Notes: generated by a model not told the origin, from the letters alone. Shown: positions 24,660 to 37,139, counted from the first letter of the stretch. The stretch is DNA of 64,000 nucleotides from Sphagnum compactum (GCA_965153455.1 OZ234493.1:30618213-30682212), one strand, 5' to 3'. Numbers and translations are program-made.

Positions 24660-27440
24660 TGCCCATTTATAACACTCCTAGTATCTCGGTAAGGGGTAAC
24701 CTGGATATGCACGTTTGTACTCATTGGATGTGGTAAGATGTATCTTCAAAGCATTAGTAGAATTTTTTTAAGTGTATTCAGAGGGCACATTATCAAACAC
24801 AATCTGTCCTCCAAAAGGTGGGGCATTTTGAAAAATGAAACTCTTGCATACAACAAGCTTTTCTCACTTTTCAAAAGCCTGGCCTCTTTTTATTCATTTT
24901 TCCTTTCATACTCAACCAGCATCTTCTGGGTAGAGGTACAGTAAAGTAAACAGAAAAGTATAAAAAAGTGTAATTAGAGCTATTCCTATTTTTATTAATT
25001 CTAATTAACTTTTTGCGTCTACATTATCATACTTCTACCAAATTCCCCAATCAAAATGTTTGTCAACATTTACACTAACCATATTGAAAAATAATTTGTA
25101 TGGTCATTTCATTTCTGAACATTATTTGTCAATTTTAAAGCCAAATGAACAACAGGAAACAAATTACTTTGCAACTAAACAATTTGTATAAGGTAAGCCT
25201 TCTCCTAAAGGGGACAATGGTTATAAGCTCCCTATATGCTAGGGACAATATCTCCTAGGTGGGGAGAGCTTCCAACTATAATACCCAAAATGAGTGCCTT
25301 ACCTTAAACAAAGCTTGAGTGAATTCTTTTAAAGGTATATCACTAAGGACACAAAAATCTAATGTTTATTGAAGTTTTTTAAAAAATATTTTGATCCACA
25401 TCAATATTAATGAATCAAAAAATATCAAATACTTTATAATATAATATCTTAGAACATCACAATTTTAAATTTCATCAATATCATGCATTTTTGTTTAAAA
25501 TATAATTAAATAATGAATGACATTTTGACCAAATTTGGTACACCTTAAAAAGTTCAACCTAATTATTGAAATTAATATTTACAATAATAAAATTCAGCTT
25601 TCAAGGTGCCCTATTCCCTAGAAAGAAGGGCCTTATAAGTGTAATGCTCCCTAGGGACAATCTCAAAACTGCTCACAAAATTCTGCCCCACAATTACCTT
25701 AAAAAAAACAAAGGAAAAACATGAACAAGTTTTTTTGGTGTAGGATAAAGCTCCATGGGGGGCCATCCACAGAAATAAGGGGCCTAGGACAAGGTGGTAG
25801 GAGCAAGAAGACACTTAACATCATGATAGGTGTAAGTGGTCTCTTGTAGGTGTAAGGTCTTGCACCATTTACAACGATAAGGTAGGTCTTCCAAATTCAC
25901 TAGGAAATTTCTCACAATGCTTTACAAGATATTGCTATGTTTTTCAATTGTATAGACAGCGTGCATGCAACGATGGTTTAAAGCTACACCACGCTTGTCA
26001 CCTTGTGTTAGGGTTGATGGTCTCAGAACCGGTTTTCTCTGATTCCCTCCTTTCGTGGAATTTGACAGGTGTTTTGATTTATGACTGACCTTTTGATGCA
26101 CTTTTTTCTATCAGTCTAAATATTTGATCGGTTGATTGTTGCACATCAACGTCTTACTAAAGGAAACAATCCACCAACCCACAAAGGCCAGGCTAATTGT
26201 TTTGTGATGTGAATTTGACATCTTTCCACTTTTCTCCCCTTCTAATCTGACAGTTCGCAAACATGGACTTGACCCTTGGTTGAGATAAGTTGCTATTTTC
26301 CTGTTCAGAAAGGAAAAGAACTAAAGGAAATAATACTCAATGCCCGATCTCAATTTCCCAAGCCTTGAATAAACTAGAGGTTTACCACATGATCAGTTTC
26401 TGTTCTAATAGGTCTCACATTGTATGAGGAGGATAGGATATTGAAAGGTATGAAACAAATGCATAAAAGATGGTGTTGTAACACCAATAATTGTGTGATG
26501 AACAGATTCATGGAAACTGATGTAGTGATTAAGTGGGTTTATCTCTTCCACTCAGTAACTGGATGGAAGATATTCCCTACTGCATTTGGAATCCTGACAT
26601 CTTATACATCTTAACCTCCTACCAACCCATGATCTACCTATGTTTAGGCTCATCATAACATATTGGTCTTGTGCTGTACAATTGTTAAGGGCAGAACTTA
26701 CTACCCCTTATTGTGTGTTGAAACTAGAAACTACATTGAGTGTGGACAGCATGGTACAGAAAGGTCCCCATAAGCTCGGTCCTGAGTAGGCAAAAAATAA
26801 TGTGCATAAAGAACAGGTATAATTTTCTTTAGTGTATGTCAAAGGTATGTTACCCTCAGTAAAATTTCCTCCTCAAATGGGATGGCACCAGTGTTTTTTT
26901 TTTCATATTTCCTCAAGTGCCAGACTGGCTTCCTTTCTGATGACAGTGGGGTTCATTTTGCAATAATCAAAAATTTAATGACTAAATTTATGACTCCAGA
27001 AGGTAAATTTTCATGGCATTTAGGCTATGGTTTTTTCCAGTGAATAGCAGAGTTGGCTCTAGCACTTCAGTTTAGAATAGCAAATTTGGCTATGGTATTT
27101 TGAGCTAGTAGAAAATTTGGCTTAGGGTTTGGGAGTGGTAGTAGATTTGGCTACTTAGTGTATGGCAATATGCACAATTTTGCAACCAGCTTTAATACAA
27201 GGACAACATTTTGGCTATACACTTCAAAGTGTAGAATAAAGATAAACACACACACATAAACATGGGAATTGAACCCTCACCTTGAGAGGTCCTACCCCAT
27301 GTAGTAGAGGAGTCCTACACCCACACATCTTGCACAAGAGACGGATCTCATAATCAAACCTACAATTTCCACACAATGCATTCAAAAATCATACATGCTG
27401 TTTGGATTTCTGGAAAAATAAAATACAAAGGCTTCAAAAG
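24660..27440. other. Intergenic DNA with scattered repeat fragments, no gene recognised
   Basis: Nothing protein-like is seen. A fragment near 26760 (AGGTCCCCAT...CTGAGTAGGC...AATG.GCATAAA) matches one near 30310, and a set of AATTTGGCTA words at 27040-27160 resembles similar GGCTAC words at 31030-31250. These are probably eroded copies of unclassified elements. Confidence 0.4.
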
Positions 27441-27459
27441 ATGAATCTACCTTCATAGC

Positions 27460-29330
27460 TTACAAAATGTGAGTGACAAATTCAAAAAAAAAAGTTATTG
27501 TGGGGAGACCTAACCATCCGCATGGTACCTCATGCATACTTCTTCCATATTGCAATGACTGCATCATATGGAAAATTGGTGACATTATAAAAATTCTGGT
27601 GAACATGCGAACACACAAGTCAAGGTGTGTGGTTAGTTGGTTGCACAACTTGCTTTTCATGAAAGCTAAATTGTTAAAGGTCCTTTCATTTTCCACCGAA
27701 CCTAATACCATTACCATTGCTATTTCAACAACCTTTATGTATTCACTTAACTTCTGGACCAAAAGGGCATAAGATTGGATCTTCAACCACATTTGAGTAA
27801 TAAGGTTCACATCTTTGGATTCCCGCATTATTGCCTCAACATCGTGACTCATGGTGAACCTGAAATGAGAAGCTTGGACATCAAGCTACCTTGAATCTAA
27901 AAGCCCAGAACTATAGATCCTCTTTTCAACTTCTTGTCATCAAAGAATGTAGATTTAATTAGATCTAAATGGGGGAGGAAATTGCTAGCAACTGTCTCCT
28001 CACATATCCAATACTGCAAGTACACCATGCCAAGAGTGGCCATGACTTCTACATCAGGAAACCTACGAGACAACTCAAAACACAAGTTTGAGGTAGCCTT
28101 CGAACATGCAACCTCAAGACTATCTCAAGCATGGCAAATTGGTCAGCTAAATACACATGAACATAAACATCAACAAAACTTCCACGATGATGGAAACCAC
28201 ACTATTGGCCAACAATGTTGAATGCTAAGTATGATGGCACATACATTAATAGGGGGTTCATGTGAAGCCCAAGTGAGCACCAACAACTTAGTATACTATT
28301 CATGAATACCTAAAAACTCATTGAAAGTGGGGTCATCATATTTATAGAATGGATTGACATAAAGCTAATACAACTTAACCTCTGTTGATTTCAATGTGTC
28401 AAAAAACTCATAAATAAAAACATCCTGCCTTTGAGCATATTTGATTAATGGGTGCATTACTTCCAACATTGGAAGGATGCATGGCAAACCCAAAGCCAAC
28501 TCCAAATCACATAAAAAATCCAAATTATCCCAAACAAGCTTGCTTTTGGGTGCATCCATGTACATCTTAACAACCAAGGACTTGTACTCTGTTAACAACC
28601 GCTTCAAAGGGCTAAGCATGGATATCCAATGGGTTTTGATGTTGCACAACAACTTCAAGCCTTTAGTTTCCAATATCTTGGCAAGGGTCACAAACTTTAA
28701 CACTTTCTATGGACTGTGAGAGAAAAAAATGTACAAAGATTGCAACATACCTTCAATGCGCACAACCAAGGACAACTTATTCAACACCAAAACAGCTAAA
28801 TTGGTTCAATGTTTTACACAATGGACACTAATGAAATAAAGGGTAGTCTATTCCCATGTTTATGTAATCACCCTAATTTGAATGCCCTGGAACACATAAT
28901 CATCATCACATCCAAGGTAGACCCACTTGGAGGCCATGGTTTCATTAGTAAGACCCCCATACCCACCCATGGCATTCAAAATGATAGCCTTAATGTTGTC
29001 TAAGGTTGCTCCTATCTCAACCTTTTCAAGGGTCAACACGTATCCATGGATGTTGTCCAGTGTGTATTCATTTAAGTTCATCCACCACAAGCCATTGTGC
29101 GCAAACTTCAAACACCCAATGAACACAATGAAAAGTGGACCGGCACCACTTCAACTTGTTACACTCCCCAATATGGTCAACTTGCCATTGAACACCAAAG
29201 TAGCTTAGCCTTAAACCAATGCCACCAAGAACAAAAAAAACATTGAAGATCTTTGTACACAAAACATGATGAACATAAACCTTAGCTCTAAACCATGAGC
29301 ATGTAGAAATGATGGTCAACCCCATCTAAG
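27460..29330 (-). mobile_element. Decayed hAT-superfamily transposase
   Basis: Minus-strand fragments follow the order of a hAT transposase. From the 5' side: 29126-28860 gives GYVLTLEKVEIGATLDNIKA and TNETMASKWVYLGCDDDYVF; near 28800 comes VHCVKH.TNLAVLVLNKLS, the HC(M/V)AHR.NL catalytic neighbourhood; 28703-28365 gives TLAKILETKGLKLL and THWISMLSPLKRLL; 28085-27897 gives EETVASNFLPHLDLIKS; and 27852-27460 gives the C-terminal dimerisation segment GSVENERTFNNLAFMKSKL followed by NQLTTHLDLCVRMF. In active hATs these parts cut and rejoin DNA with an RNase H-like fold. Stops and frameshifts separate the fragments, so it is dead. Terminal inverted repeats and the 8-bp target duplication could not be found. 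Confidence 0.8.
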
Positions 29331-29814
29331 AATGTAGACAACTCGTTTAACATAATGAAATTGATTAGTGAATGAACTATTGGGGCGATCTCCTGTCTAT
29401 TCACCAATGAGGATTCGCAATGGTTGTCTCATCAACATAGGAGGTATGGTGATTTTCAATTTGTTCAAGATTGACAATCTGATCCTTCTTTGGGTGGTGG
29501 AATTGGCGCATCCAACAAAGGAACGTTCATGCACATGGCAATATCAAACTTTACCTTTTGTGTAGACGGTGATGGCACAAAGTAGTGGCTGCTAGTTGCA
29601 AGCAATTAGGGTTAATGATGAGAGTTAATAAGGCCACAAAAAGTGGCAATAGGGGGGCTTTGGGCGATTTTTTAATTAAAAAATCTGAAAAAGCCAATGA
29701 GCATATCGCAAGACACTTTTTACAATCACCTTCTCGCAACAAATTGCCAGAAAAAAAATCATGGCACCCTACGCAAAATGCATAAACCAGTGTGGGTGGG
29801 TATTTGATTTTTGC

Positions 29815-30140
29815 AATACCCACCAGTTCCAGGTATTTGAAAATTTCAGAAACAAAGAACTATCAATTCTGGGTATTTAAAAGTTTTCAGAATCAATGAA
29901 TTGCTGGATTTAGATATTTGAAAAAAAATCAAATTTAAAAACCTGCTGGTTCTGGGTATTTCAAAAACTTCAAAGAACCACCAGGTTTCATGAAAGAACC
30001 AGCAAAGACCTGGTGATTTTAGGTAGTAATATGATTTTTTTCAAAAAAATTGAGAACCATGATTATATATAAAATTCTGGTATTTGATTCTTTGTAACCA
30101 TGATTATATATCAAAACTGAGCATTTGATTTTGTATAACC
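29815..30140. repeat. Degenerate GGTATTTGAAAA-type tandem repeat
   Basis: Phrases such as CCAGTTCCAGGTATTTGAAAA, ATTCTGGGTATTTAAAAG and GGTTCTGGGTATTTCAAAAA recur every 45-60 bp from 29818 to about 30030. A second pair of units (AACCATGATTATATAT, at about 30055 and 30097) follows. It is non-coding; the array lies just beyond the 5' end of the hAT remnant. Confidence 0.6.
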
Positions 30141-30149
30141 ACATTTATG

Positions 30150-31215
30150 AACTTTGGTACTCGGCTTGATACCTGGCAGGGGTTTGGTGCAATTTCTAAA
30201 TACTCACCCCACTGTGGTGTAGACCTCTCCTCCTTCCCAAACAAAACCATAGGCTCCATCAACTTGTACAGATCTTTGTCCACCCGATCTGTTCCCAAAG
30301 TACACAAAGGTCCCCATTAGTTAGGAACTGAGTAGGCCGTAAACAATGCATAAATGATGCTATGGTACAAGTATGGGTGCGCTGGTTCACCCAAGGTCAC
30401 TTTTACAACTATTGTATAGGACATGGAGATGTACCAGTTCCACATTGAAGCGGTAGGTTTTCTACTTTCTACACATGCCACGAGTTTGCACACGGTAGGT
30501 GAAACTTCCCTTTGTACCGATCATACGTACAGATGGTGGAAGTGTGATTCTCTCTCCTTTCCTGCCCTTTGGAGTTTAGTCCTGTCTCCAGCTTTCACAC
30601 TTCAAGGTTATGCCAGTAATTATGTCGTAAAAGTGCTTTCTATTAGTACCGGGCCACTCTTTTCGCTTTACTGCATAATTTGATCTACATATTATTGTGC
30701 ATATGGTTTTAGGGACATGCTTGGGCTACCTAGAACAGGCTAGAAGTCTTTCTATCTGTGCTCCATGACAATGGATGTTCGTTACGTCAAGTAATAATAG
30801 TTGGACAAGATCCCTCTAATCGTGGTTTGATTAATTTAATAGTAGCCAATTTAACATTTCGGCATGGTCGATTTGCCAGTTGTTGCCGTTCTAGTTCAAT
30901 GGATATAAACGAACAAATTTCAGGGATGAGTAGGTAGTTGTGGCATTGAACATCTCAAACATTCCTGAACCTAAGGGGACACATGAGGTCAATGACTACA
31001 GTGTATTTCTCATCAATTTTTTATTGTAGCCAAAGTGGTGATGATATCATCACAGGAAGATTTAGCCAAACTTGGCTACAAGCTAATTAATGAAAGTAAT
31101 GTTTTAAAAACAGCATTCTATATTTTTGGCTACCTACTGGAACCATGTATAGAAATCTGACTACCAAAATCTGAAACCCTCAAATTTTGAGACTTTTATT
31201 TTTTTACATAACTTT
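30150..31215. other. Intergenic DNA, no gene recognised
   Basis: A balanced-composition stretch with one open frame (30423-30683, plus) that resembles no known protein and has no supporting signals. A copy of the AGGTCCCCAT / CTGAGTAGGC fragment lies near 30310, paired with 26760. Confidence 0.35.
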
Positions 31216-31219
31216 TTGG

Positions 31220-32600
31220 CTACATATAGCCAGCCAAAAAATGGCTGCTATCTAGCCTTTCAGAAGAGCCTGGTAGCCAGCGAATATCAATTCCCAAATT
31301 TGCAGCGTCTAATTCGTTCGATGGAAGCATTGGAATGGACAAGTCTGCCTCTCTCAAGACAGCCTTCCACATTTTCTCTGTAAGAGTGACCAAATCCTTG
31401 CACAAAGAAAAAGTAGGATTATGTACAAGCCGGGAAAAATAGTTAGCATGAAGCAGGTAATAGAACTGAGTCGCCGACTGTAAATGAACTGTTTGATTTA
31501 CCTATTGGAGCTGAACTTGCTACTGCAACTCCCTGAAATTATTAAAATGCAACAAGATTTCGTGAGACTGCACATCCATTGATCTAGATTTGAAGACATG
31601 CCCCATTTCAAGATCAGCATTTGAGGCGAACTAGCCGTGTAAGTTTACACTTGATTCACTGCAATGAAGCACCATAAGATTCATACGATGGGCTTAAAAG
31701 CTTGATTCAAGACGTGTCTAGAAGAAAGAAATGTCTCCGTCTAGATGGACCCTGACCTTCATGCTAGATTTTGGTCATGCAGCTTACCGGAATGTATCTA
31801 CGTTGACCGGCCACTGACGACGTTTGAGTTAACATCCAAAAGCATCGGTAAACACCCATATTGTGTAGCTGCCAGCTGCCATGATTCTGCCGTGCCACAC
31901 TATTGTCTCTGTCTTCCTCCTCGCTGCCTTCGAAAAGAATCGAACCCTTTGGATGCACACAGCTTGGCACGAATCTCTCACTACCTTTCAGCCAGGGACA
32001 TGATGATCATTGAGCTTCCTAACTTAAGGAGAAGGATAGAGTGGAAAGACGTTCAGCCAGAGCCGACTTCTTGATCGCGACAGCCTCTGCCAATAGCAAG
32101 GCGGAGGCTCTATACTTGGGCCCTTTGGGAGGTGGGCTCTACCTATACTTCCAAAATGGACATATGGATTGCAAAGAGCTAAAAAATGTGAATAGACAAC
32201 CTGGCATCATCGCGCACTAAGGCACGACATCTAGACAGACGCATACTAACTAAACTCCAGCCACAATCGGGTGCACTCGCTAAGTGAGTACTCTTTGGAC
32301 TTAAAGTAAATTTTACCGTGGCAACTTTCGTTCTACAGCAATTTCCTCAAATGAAAAAAAGGAAAACACACACACCAAAAGGAACACATTCTCCAATTTC
32401 CAACATAAAATTGTTGTCGATCTGGACAGAAGCCACAATGACAATGAGCAACTTAAAGCATCTGAGGCAAGAAGCTCGAGATCTTAGAAGCACCAAAGAC
32501 GTCCAGAGAAATGTGAGACATTCGTGCCAGGCCGTGGCGACCAAAGAGCTGCCCTCGCCATAGCCGAACTGCAGTACACCACTCTAGGCAGCAGGCAGGC
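31220..32600 (-). other. Gene-like, GC-richer segment with possible minus-strand exons
   Basis: On the minus strand a pyrimidine-rich acceptor (TTTTTCTTTGTGCAAG or CTCTTACAG, near 31380-31400) precedes about 40 protein-like codons: EKMWKAVLREADLSIPML, then DAANLGIDIRWLPGSSER. Higher up, another frame at 31970-31790 ends before GTAAGC, a good donor. A third frame at 32564 downward begins MARAALWSPRPGTNVSHF. They do not join into one obvious protein and no family is recognised. A decayed or fragmentary gene is the simplest reading; a chance assembly of open frames is the alternative. Confidence 0.25.
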
Positions 32601-32750
32601 AGGCAGGAAGGAGATCGATCCTCTGAAGAAACTTCTATAAGAACCCAGCCAGCCAGCAGCTCTTACTGTGAGTGAGTAAGGAAGGGTGTGCGAGAAAGAG
32701 TGCGGGGGCGAGGGGAGTGTTATAGCACTCTCACACACACAGGTGATCGG
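32587..32750 (+). promoter_or_regulatory. Promoter-like segment with TATA-like motif
   Basis: TATAAG at 32636-32641 lies about 25-30 bp before a GTGAGTGAGTAAGG purine-rich start region. It is preceded by a GGCA-type microsatellite at about 32587-32608 and followed by GAGAAAGAGTGCGGGGG, all typical of plant core promoters and 5' leaders. No long open frame follows on the plus strand. The minus strand also has a TATA-like CTATAAC near 32730, so direction is uncertain. Confidence 0.3.
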
Positions 32751-33028
32751 AGAATCTCTAGAAATAGAAACAACGACGTAATAGCGAGGCCACCACATGA
32801 GTTTAGGCCATACGGAATTGATTGACTGACATCCCACTTGACAAACCCACTTGCCACCCGTATACAATTCCCATGGATTATCAAAATTTGATTACAACTC
32901 GACCGTGGCACCCACTTGACATCTAGAATGGCCAAAACCCATTTCCCACAAGCAAGTACTTGGTACTAGAGTGAGGACCTCCATTACCAGTGGCTAGTCC
33001 TGGACCTTTTACTTGTAGTAATTCAACC

Positions 33029-33262
33029 GACTTAAGTCCTGTCATATCGTCCTCTCCTTTTGTGTGGAACCACTTCCTCTCCTGATTGGTGCCTTTTTTT
33101 TTCTTTTTTAAGTTTGGCAAGGTTACATCATTCCATCAACTTGGACTTAAGTCCTATCCTATCGTCCTCTCCTTGTTAGTTTCCACTTCCTCTCGGGATT
33201 GGTGCCTTTTATTTAGGAAAGTTTGGCAAGGTCACATTATTCCATCCTCTTATGTCTGGTAC
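33029..33262. repeat. 116-bp tandem duplication, two copies
   Basis: GACTTAAGTCCT.TC.TATCG starts at 33029 and again at 33145. Both copies continue with TCCTCTCCTT, CCACTTCCTCTC, GGGATTGGTGCCTTTT and AAGTTTGGCAAGGT(T/C)ACAT. They differ mainly by a poly-T expansion in the first copy. It is non-coding. Confidence 0.85.
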
Positions 33263-33638
33263 ATAGTACATATTTAGCCCACTACGGTGACAAAATTCTT
33301 TTAACTCCAATTGTTTCTAATCTAAAACACAGCCACCTGTCCTCAGCCAACTTTGATGGCAAAAACCTGCTCATTCCCTAGCCGCCCCACCCAACAAAAC
33401 TACTCGCCTTGCACCACTAGGAGAGAGCACTAGTAGTGGAGATTTCCTTGTGCGTTTGGAGGCACATTTAATACAGTAGTAATAATAATGCCTCAGCAAA
33501 ACAGGAGCCACCTTATACCTACAACAGGCCTCTTAAACACCCACTACGAGGTGCCTTGTAGGCATAATGTACTTCCCACTCCTACCACCTCGCCATCTTC
33601 ACATTGTCAGGGTAAAGATAACATTTTCTGGTTCTTTA

Positions 33639-33970
33639 GGGCGACTTTAGACGAGGGTCCAAGGTCCAGGGACCAATGAATTCAAACAATCTTATTGGTC
33701 AAAAGCTTTAAACTGGTCCTAAGGCCTTTAGACATGGGTCCAAGACAAAAAAGTGGCAAATTAAGGCTAAACCTACATGGCACTTGTTTTGCAGGGAAGA
33801 TCAACTGGTTTGGACCAAAGAACAGTGCTAAAATGCGAGCTCCTGATTTGGAGAACCAAGAATCAGGCTAGGGACCAAGGTACAGTCCAATTCAAGGATT
33901 CAGTTTGCTTCAAATCAGTCCAAATTGGTTCCTAGGAAAATGGACCGTGGATCCTCATCTAAAGTGGGCC
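33639..33970. mobile_element. Tourist-like MITE (PIF/Harbinger type), 332 bp
   Basis: The ends are inverted repeats matching at 25 of 30 positions: the left end reads GGGCGACTTTAGACGAGG and the right end, in reverse complement, GGCCCACTTTAGATGAGG, with similarity continuing through TCCA.GGTCCA. The element is flanked on both sides by TTA (33636-33638 and 33971-33973), the 3-bp target duplication typical of PIF/Harbinger. It contains no coding sequence and would depend on a transposase supplied from elsewhere. Confidence 0.85.
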
Positions 33971-34674
33971 TTAATATGGTTGTGGGACATTCCTGGAATA
34001 AGGGGCCTAGGACAGTTATGTGGCTAGAGTCATTCTAGGTCCCTCATGCCAGAAGGTCCCAACTTGTAAGGTCTTTCCCTACACATAAAAACCTCACCTA
34101 ATTTTTTTTTCTATATTGTCAGATCTACCTTTCAAGCATAATCTTCTTACTGGCCTCAGAGGTACCTTCCAAATCTACAGGGTGCCTTGGGGGTGGTGGA
34201 TTTAATATTTTGCCACTTTTTTATGTTGGGAAAGGGCAGGCCCCATCAGCATAATGTTTTCTGGGGGCTTGGAGCACTGCCGTCATTGCCCTCAAACTAT
34301 GTACCACACCAGCAGAAAATGTCCAGTGTATCCGGAGGGCACCTTATCCAGAGGAATTTCTCCTTGGCAAAGGGCACAGCGTTGTGAGCCGCGAAATGTC
34401 CACTTTGCTTTTTCCATTATACCTGGTGGATACCCACTGAGTGGGCATGATATCCAAGAGAAAACATTTAGAAATAATTTTCTGCTGATGCACTACCTCG
34501 GGCAGCCATTTATTTTGCAAGTGACCCGCTCATTGACCATTACCCAACATGTAGTTTCACCCCTCTGAACTCTGGACTTGCATTTCCCTGACACTCAAGT
34601 TCTACTAGTGGTAACCCGTGTCTGCAAGGCACGACTCGGCACTGGGAAAAAACTGGGAGTCCGAAGGAGACCCC

Positions 34675-35020
34675 AGTGGAACTCTAAATACGTAATATTT
34701 TCACCTGCATAATCATCCATCCAGAACTCCTAATTGGACGGAATTACAAATACATGATATTTCATCCAAATAAATCACCATGCAAAACTTATCATTAGAC
34801 GGAACTTACGAATACATAAATATTTCATCGACATAATCAATCCATCGAAAACTCTAAGTGGACAAAACTACAAAATCTTTAATGTTTCATCCACAAATCA
34901 TTCCTCCTAATTGGACGGAACTACAAATACATGATATCTCATCCTCATAACCACCCATCCAGAACTCTGAGCTCATTGGACGGAACTAAAAACGTATAAT
35001 ATTTCATCCACATAATCACA
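34675..35020. repeat. Degenerate tandem repeat of 52-65 bp, about six copies
   Basis: Units contain GGACGGAA.TACAAATACATGATATTTCATCC.CATAATCA.CCATCCAGAACTC. The TTTCATCC word recurs at about 34698, 34761, 34824, 34886, 34938 and 35003. Copies are moderately diverged. The array abuts the GC-rich hairpin that follows. Confidence 0.75.
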
Positions 35021-35330
35021 GAACTGCCGGGTTTTCGTGCACAGAACTGCCGGGTTTCACGAAAACCCGGAAAAGAGGAGCCAGGCAGGTTTTTGGGTGG
35101 TTATTTTACTTTTACAATTTGGGATCTGGGTTTCAGGACCTCGACCAGACGGACGGACAGGCGGGTCCCAATCTGGGTTTCAGGACCTCGACGGACGGAC
35201 ATCCTACGGTCGTCGACCGGTGCTCGGTCCTGTCTCTTTTATCTTTTTCCCGTCACTTTTCTCTGTGTCCAGTGGTCTGCATCCAGTGGTCACAGACAGA
35301 CGGACGGTCTGACAGACAAGGCACTTTATA
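35017..35330. repeat. GC-rich hairpin plus direct repeats
   Basis: CCGGGTTTTCGTG at 35027-35039 is the exact reverse complement of 35058-35070. In addition CACAGAACTGCCGGGTTT is repeated directly at 35017 and 35040. Further on, ATCTGGGTTTCAGGACCTCG occurs twice about 49 bp apart (near 35124 and 35173), and GACGGACGGAC occurs near 35150, 35192 and 35299. The segment is strikingly GC-rich against AT-rich flanks. The open frames across it are by-products of the repeats. Confidence 0.7.
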
Positions 35331-35339
35331 TATAAGATG

Positions 35340-36900
35340 TGGGGGAAGGAAGTAATCTGGAAGCCCCACAATTTCCACCACATCCCACTTGGAGGTAGTC
35401 ACAAATGGAAGTCACAATTTATTGAAAAAAAATTTGCAAAAAAAATGTTAGAGTGATAATATGATAGGGATGTTAGAAATCTAACCCAAATGTCAATATC
35501 TATTGTGCAATGGTTGCAAGTTGCAAATCATATGTAATCTGTAAATGGTGACCGGTAGATGTACATCAGATTGTTGGGATGTAAATATTGATTTTGATTT
35601 TGCTCAATCCTTGCATTAGTAGGTAGTAAGCTGACAAAAGCATGAAGAGACTTTTTAAGTCTTTCTTCAAGCTAGGTTCTATGATGCCCTATATTTTTCA
35701 TATTTGGATCTCCATCTTGTTGTCAGTGTTACCTGGGAAATGTAACTTCCCTGGAACAGTTATAAAACATTTTCGTAGATCTAGAGATTTTCAAGCATCC
35801 CACTGTGTAGAGTAGTTCTAGTATGTTGCATCTTGCATCATCTCATCACCTCCTTCACACCAGTGTTTTCTTCACTGGTGAACTTTGGCAAAAAAGAGAA
35901 GTTACAAATTAAAATTCAAAAATGAAGTGATTTTGGCAGTTTTCTGTCCCCAGAAGAGAGAAAAAAGTAAAGTAAAAATCAGGAGATTTGTACATTTGGT
36001 TTTTATTGTGTAGTAAAAAAGGATGCTTTAAAATGTGCATTTAATATTTGGTATAAAATCAGATTTGACTAAATCTTCCTTTGGATTATCGTCCCTTTTT
36101 CACATCTTCCTATGGAAGATCAGCACTTTAGCTACAAATAAAAAATTCCTTAAAAAAAAACACTGCTCCACCCTGGAATAGTCAGCCGACATACACTACA
36201 TCATCTCTGGGCTTGCTTGTAAGTTGGAATACAAGGGTGTTTGGAGAGCTGACAAGTTTTTCTCATATCCACCTTCTGACCCTTTTCACCTAGATCTGCA
36301 GCTAATGTTAGCTTTTTAGTATTCACGTCAAATTGATTTTATTGTTTCAGCAAGATTGCAATCTGTTTGGACAGCAATCTGTTTGTATAGGTATGGTTGA
36401 TGCTTCCATGAAAGACCACCCATGCCAAGAAATTCAGTTTGCATATACCCAAACTGTTGGAGGCTCAGATGTGAACATAATTATCTGCAATAAATAGACA
36501 GATTGTGGTCCAAAGTTCTCTTGATGATGATGTTAAAAGCTCTATTAGTGGGGCCAGCACAAACCAGCACCAATCAAATGAACCATGCAGAATGGATGGT
36601 GTATGGACAGGAAATAACTTTTCATTTGTACATATTCATTGCCCCAGAGCTAACTACAGTTGTTGGGTATGTACTGACATCTACCCACATGCATCTATCT
36701 ACCCACCTACCTATTGGCCAACAAATAGCTGCCCTATACATAAAATAATCATGTACATTCTTTACTTTCTTGCCTTTGATATGTAGAGCATTTCCTTCAT
36801 AGCATGACATTTGAGGTCCTAACAACTGCATTTATCACATCCAAATTGTGCATCTTACAAGATGATAACTATGCTCTTACTATCGTACATTGTAGATAGC
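35340..36900. other. Intergenic DNA holding dispersed repeat copy 2 (about 35930-36170)
   Basis: 35930-36170 is the partner of 15380-15650 described above. The rest shows no gene. An open frame at 36503-36748 has no protein features. Confidence 0.45.
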
Positions 36901-36937
36901 TACGTATGTAAAGAAGTAGGGGGCCTTTATAGGAGAA

Positions 36938-36985
36938 GTTGGAACCTTGGTGTGTGGATTGTGACTTTGGTGTGTGGATTGTGGT
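36938..36985. repeat. Short tandem duplication
   Basis: CTTGGTGTGTGGATTGTG is directly followed by a second copy CTTTGGTGTGTGGATTGTG, giving two copies of about 21 bp. No function is apparent. Confidence 0.7.
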
Positions 36986-37139
36986 TCAGCCACAACTGAG
37001 TCATAAGGTGTTTCCAATGGATGGTGCACTGGTGGGTGCTGAGTCACATCATTTCATAAGTGGATGGCTGAGATTTAGGCTTCTATCTTTAAGCTGCCAC
37101 GTGACAATTCTTCAAGGCTAAGGTGGTCCTACATAGTGA

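Noticed and set aside
31930-31960. GGTTCGATTC on the minus strand, resembling a tRNA B box
   Set aside because: A plausible T arm forms, but the acceptor stem halves do not pair and no proper A box lies at the right distance.
35064-35084. Reverse complement TGCCTGGCTCC resembling the start of plant miR160
   Set aside because: Only 11 bases agree, and the rest of the miRNA and a matching star arm are absent.
35037-35355. Three overlapping plus-strand frames of 78-91 codons
   Set aside because: All are generated by the GC-rich direct repeats (GACGGAC, CTGGGTTTCAGGACC), open in every frame.
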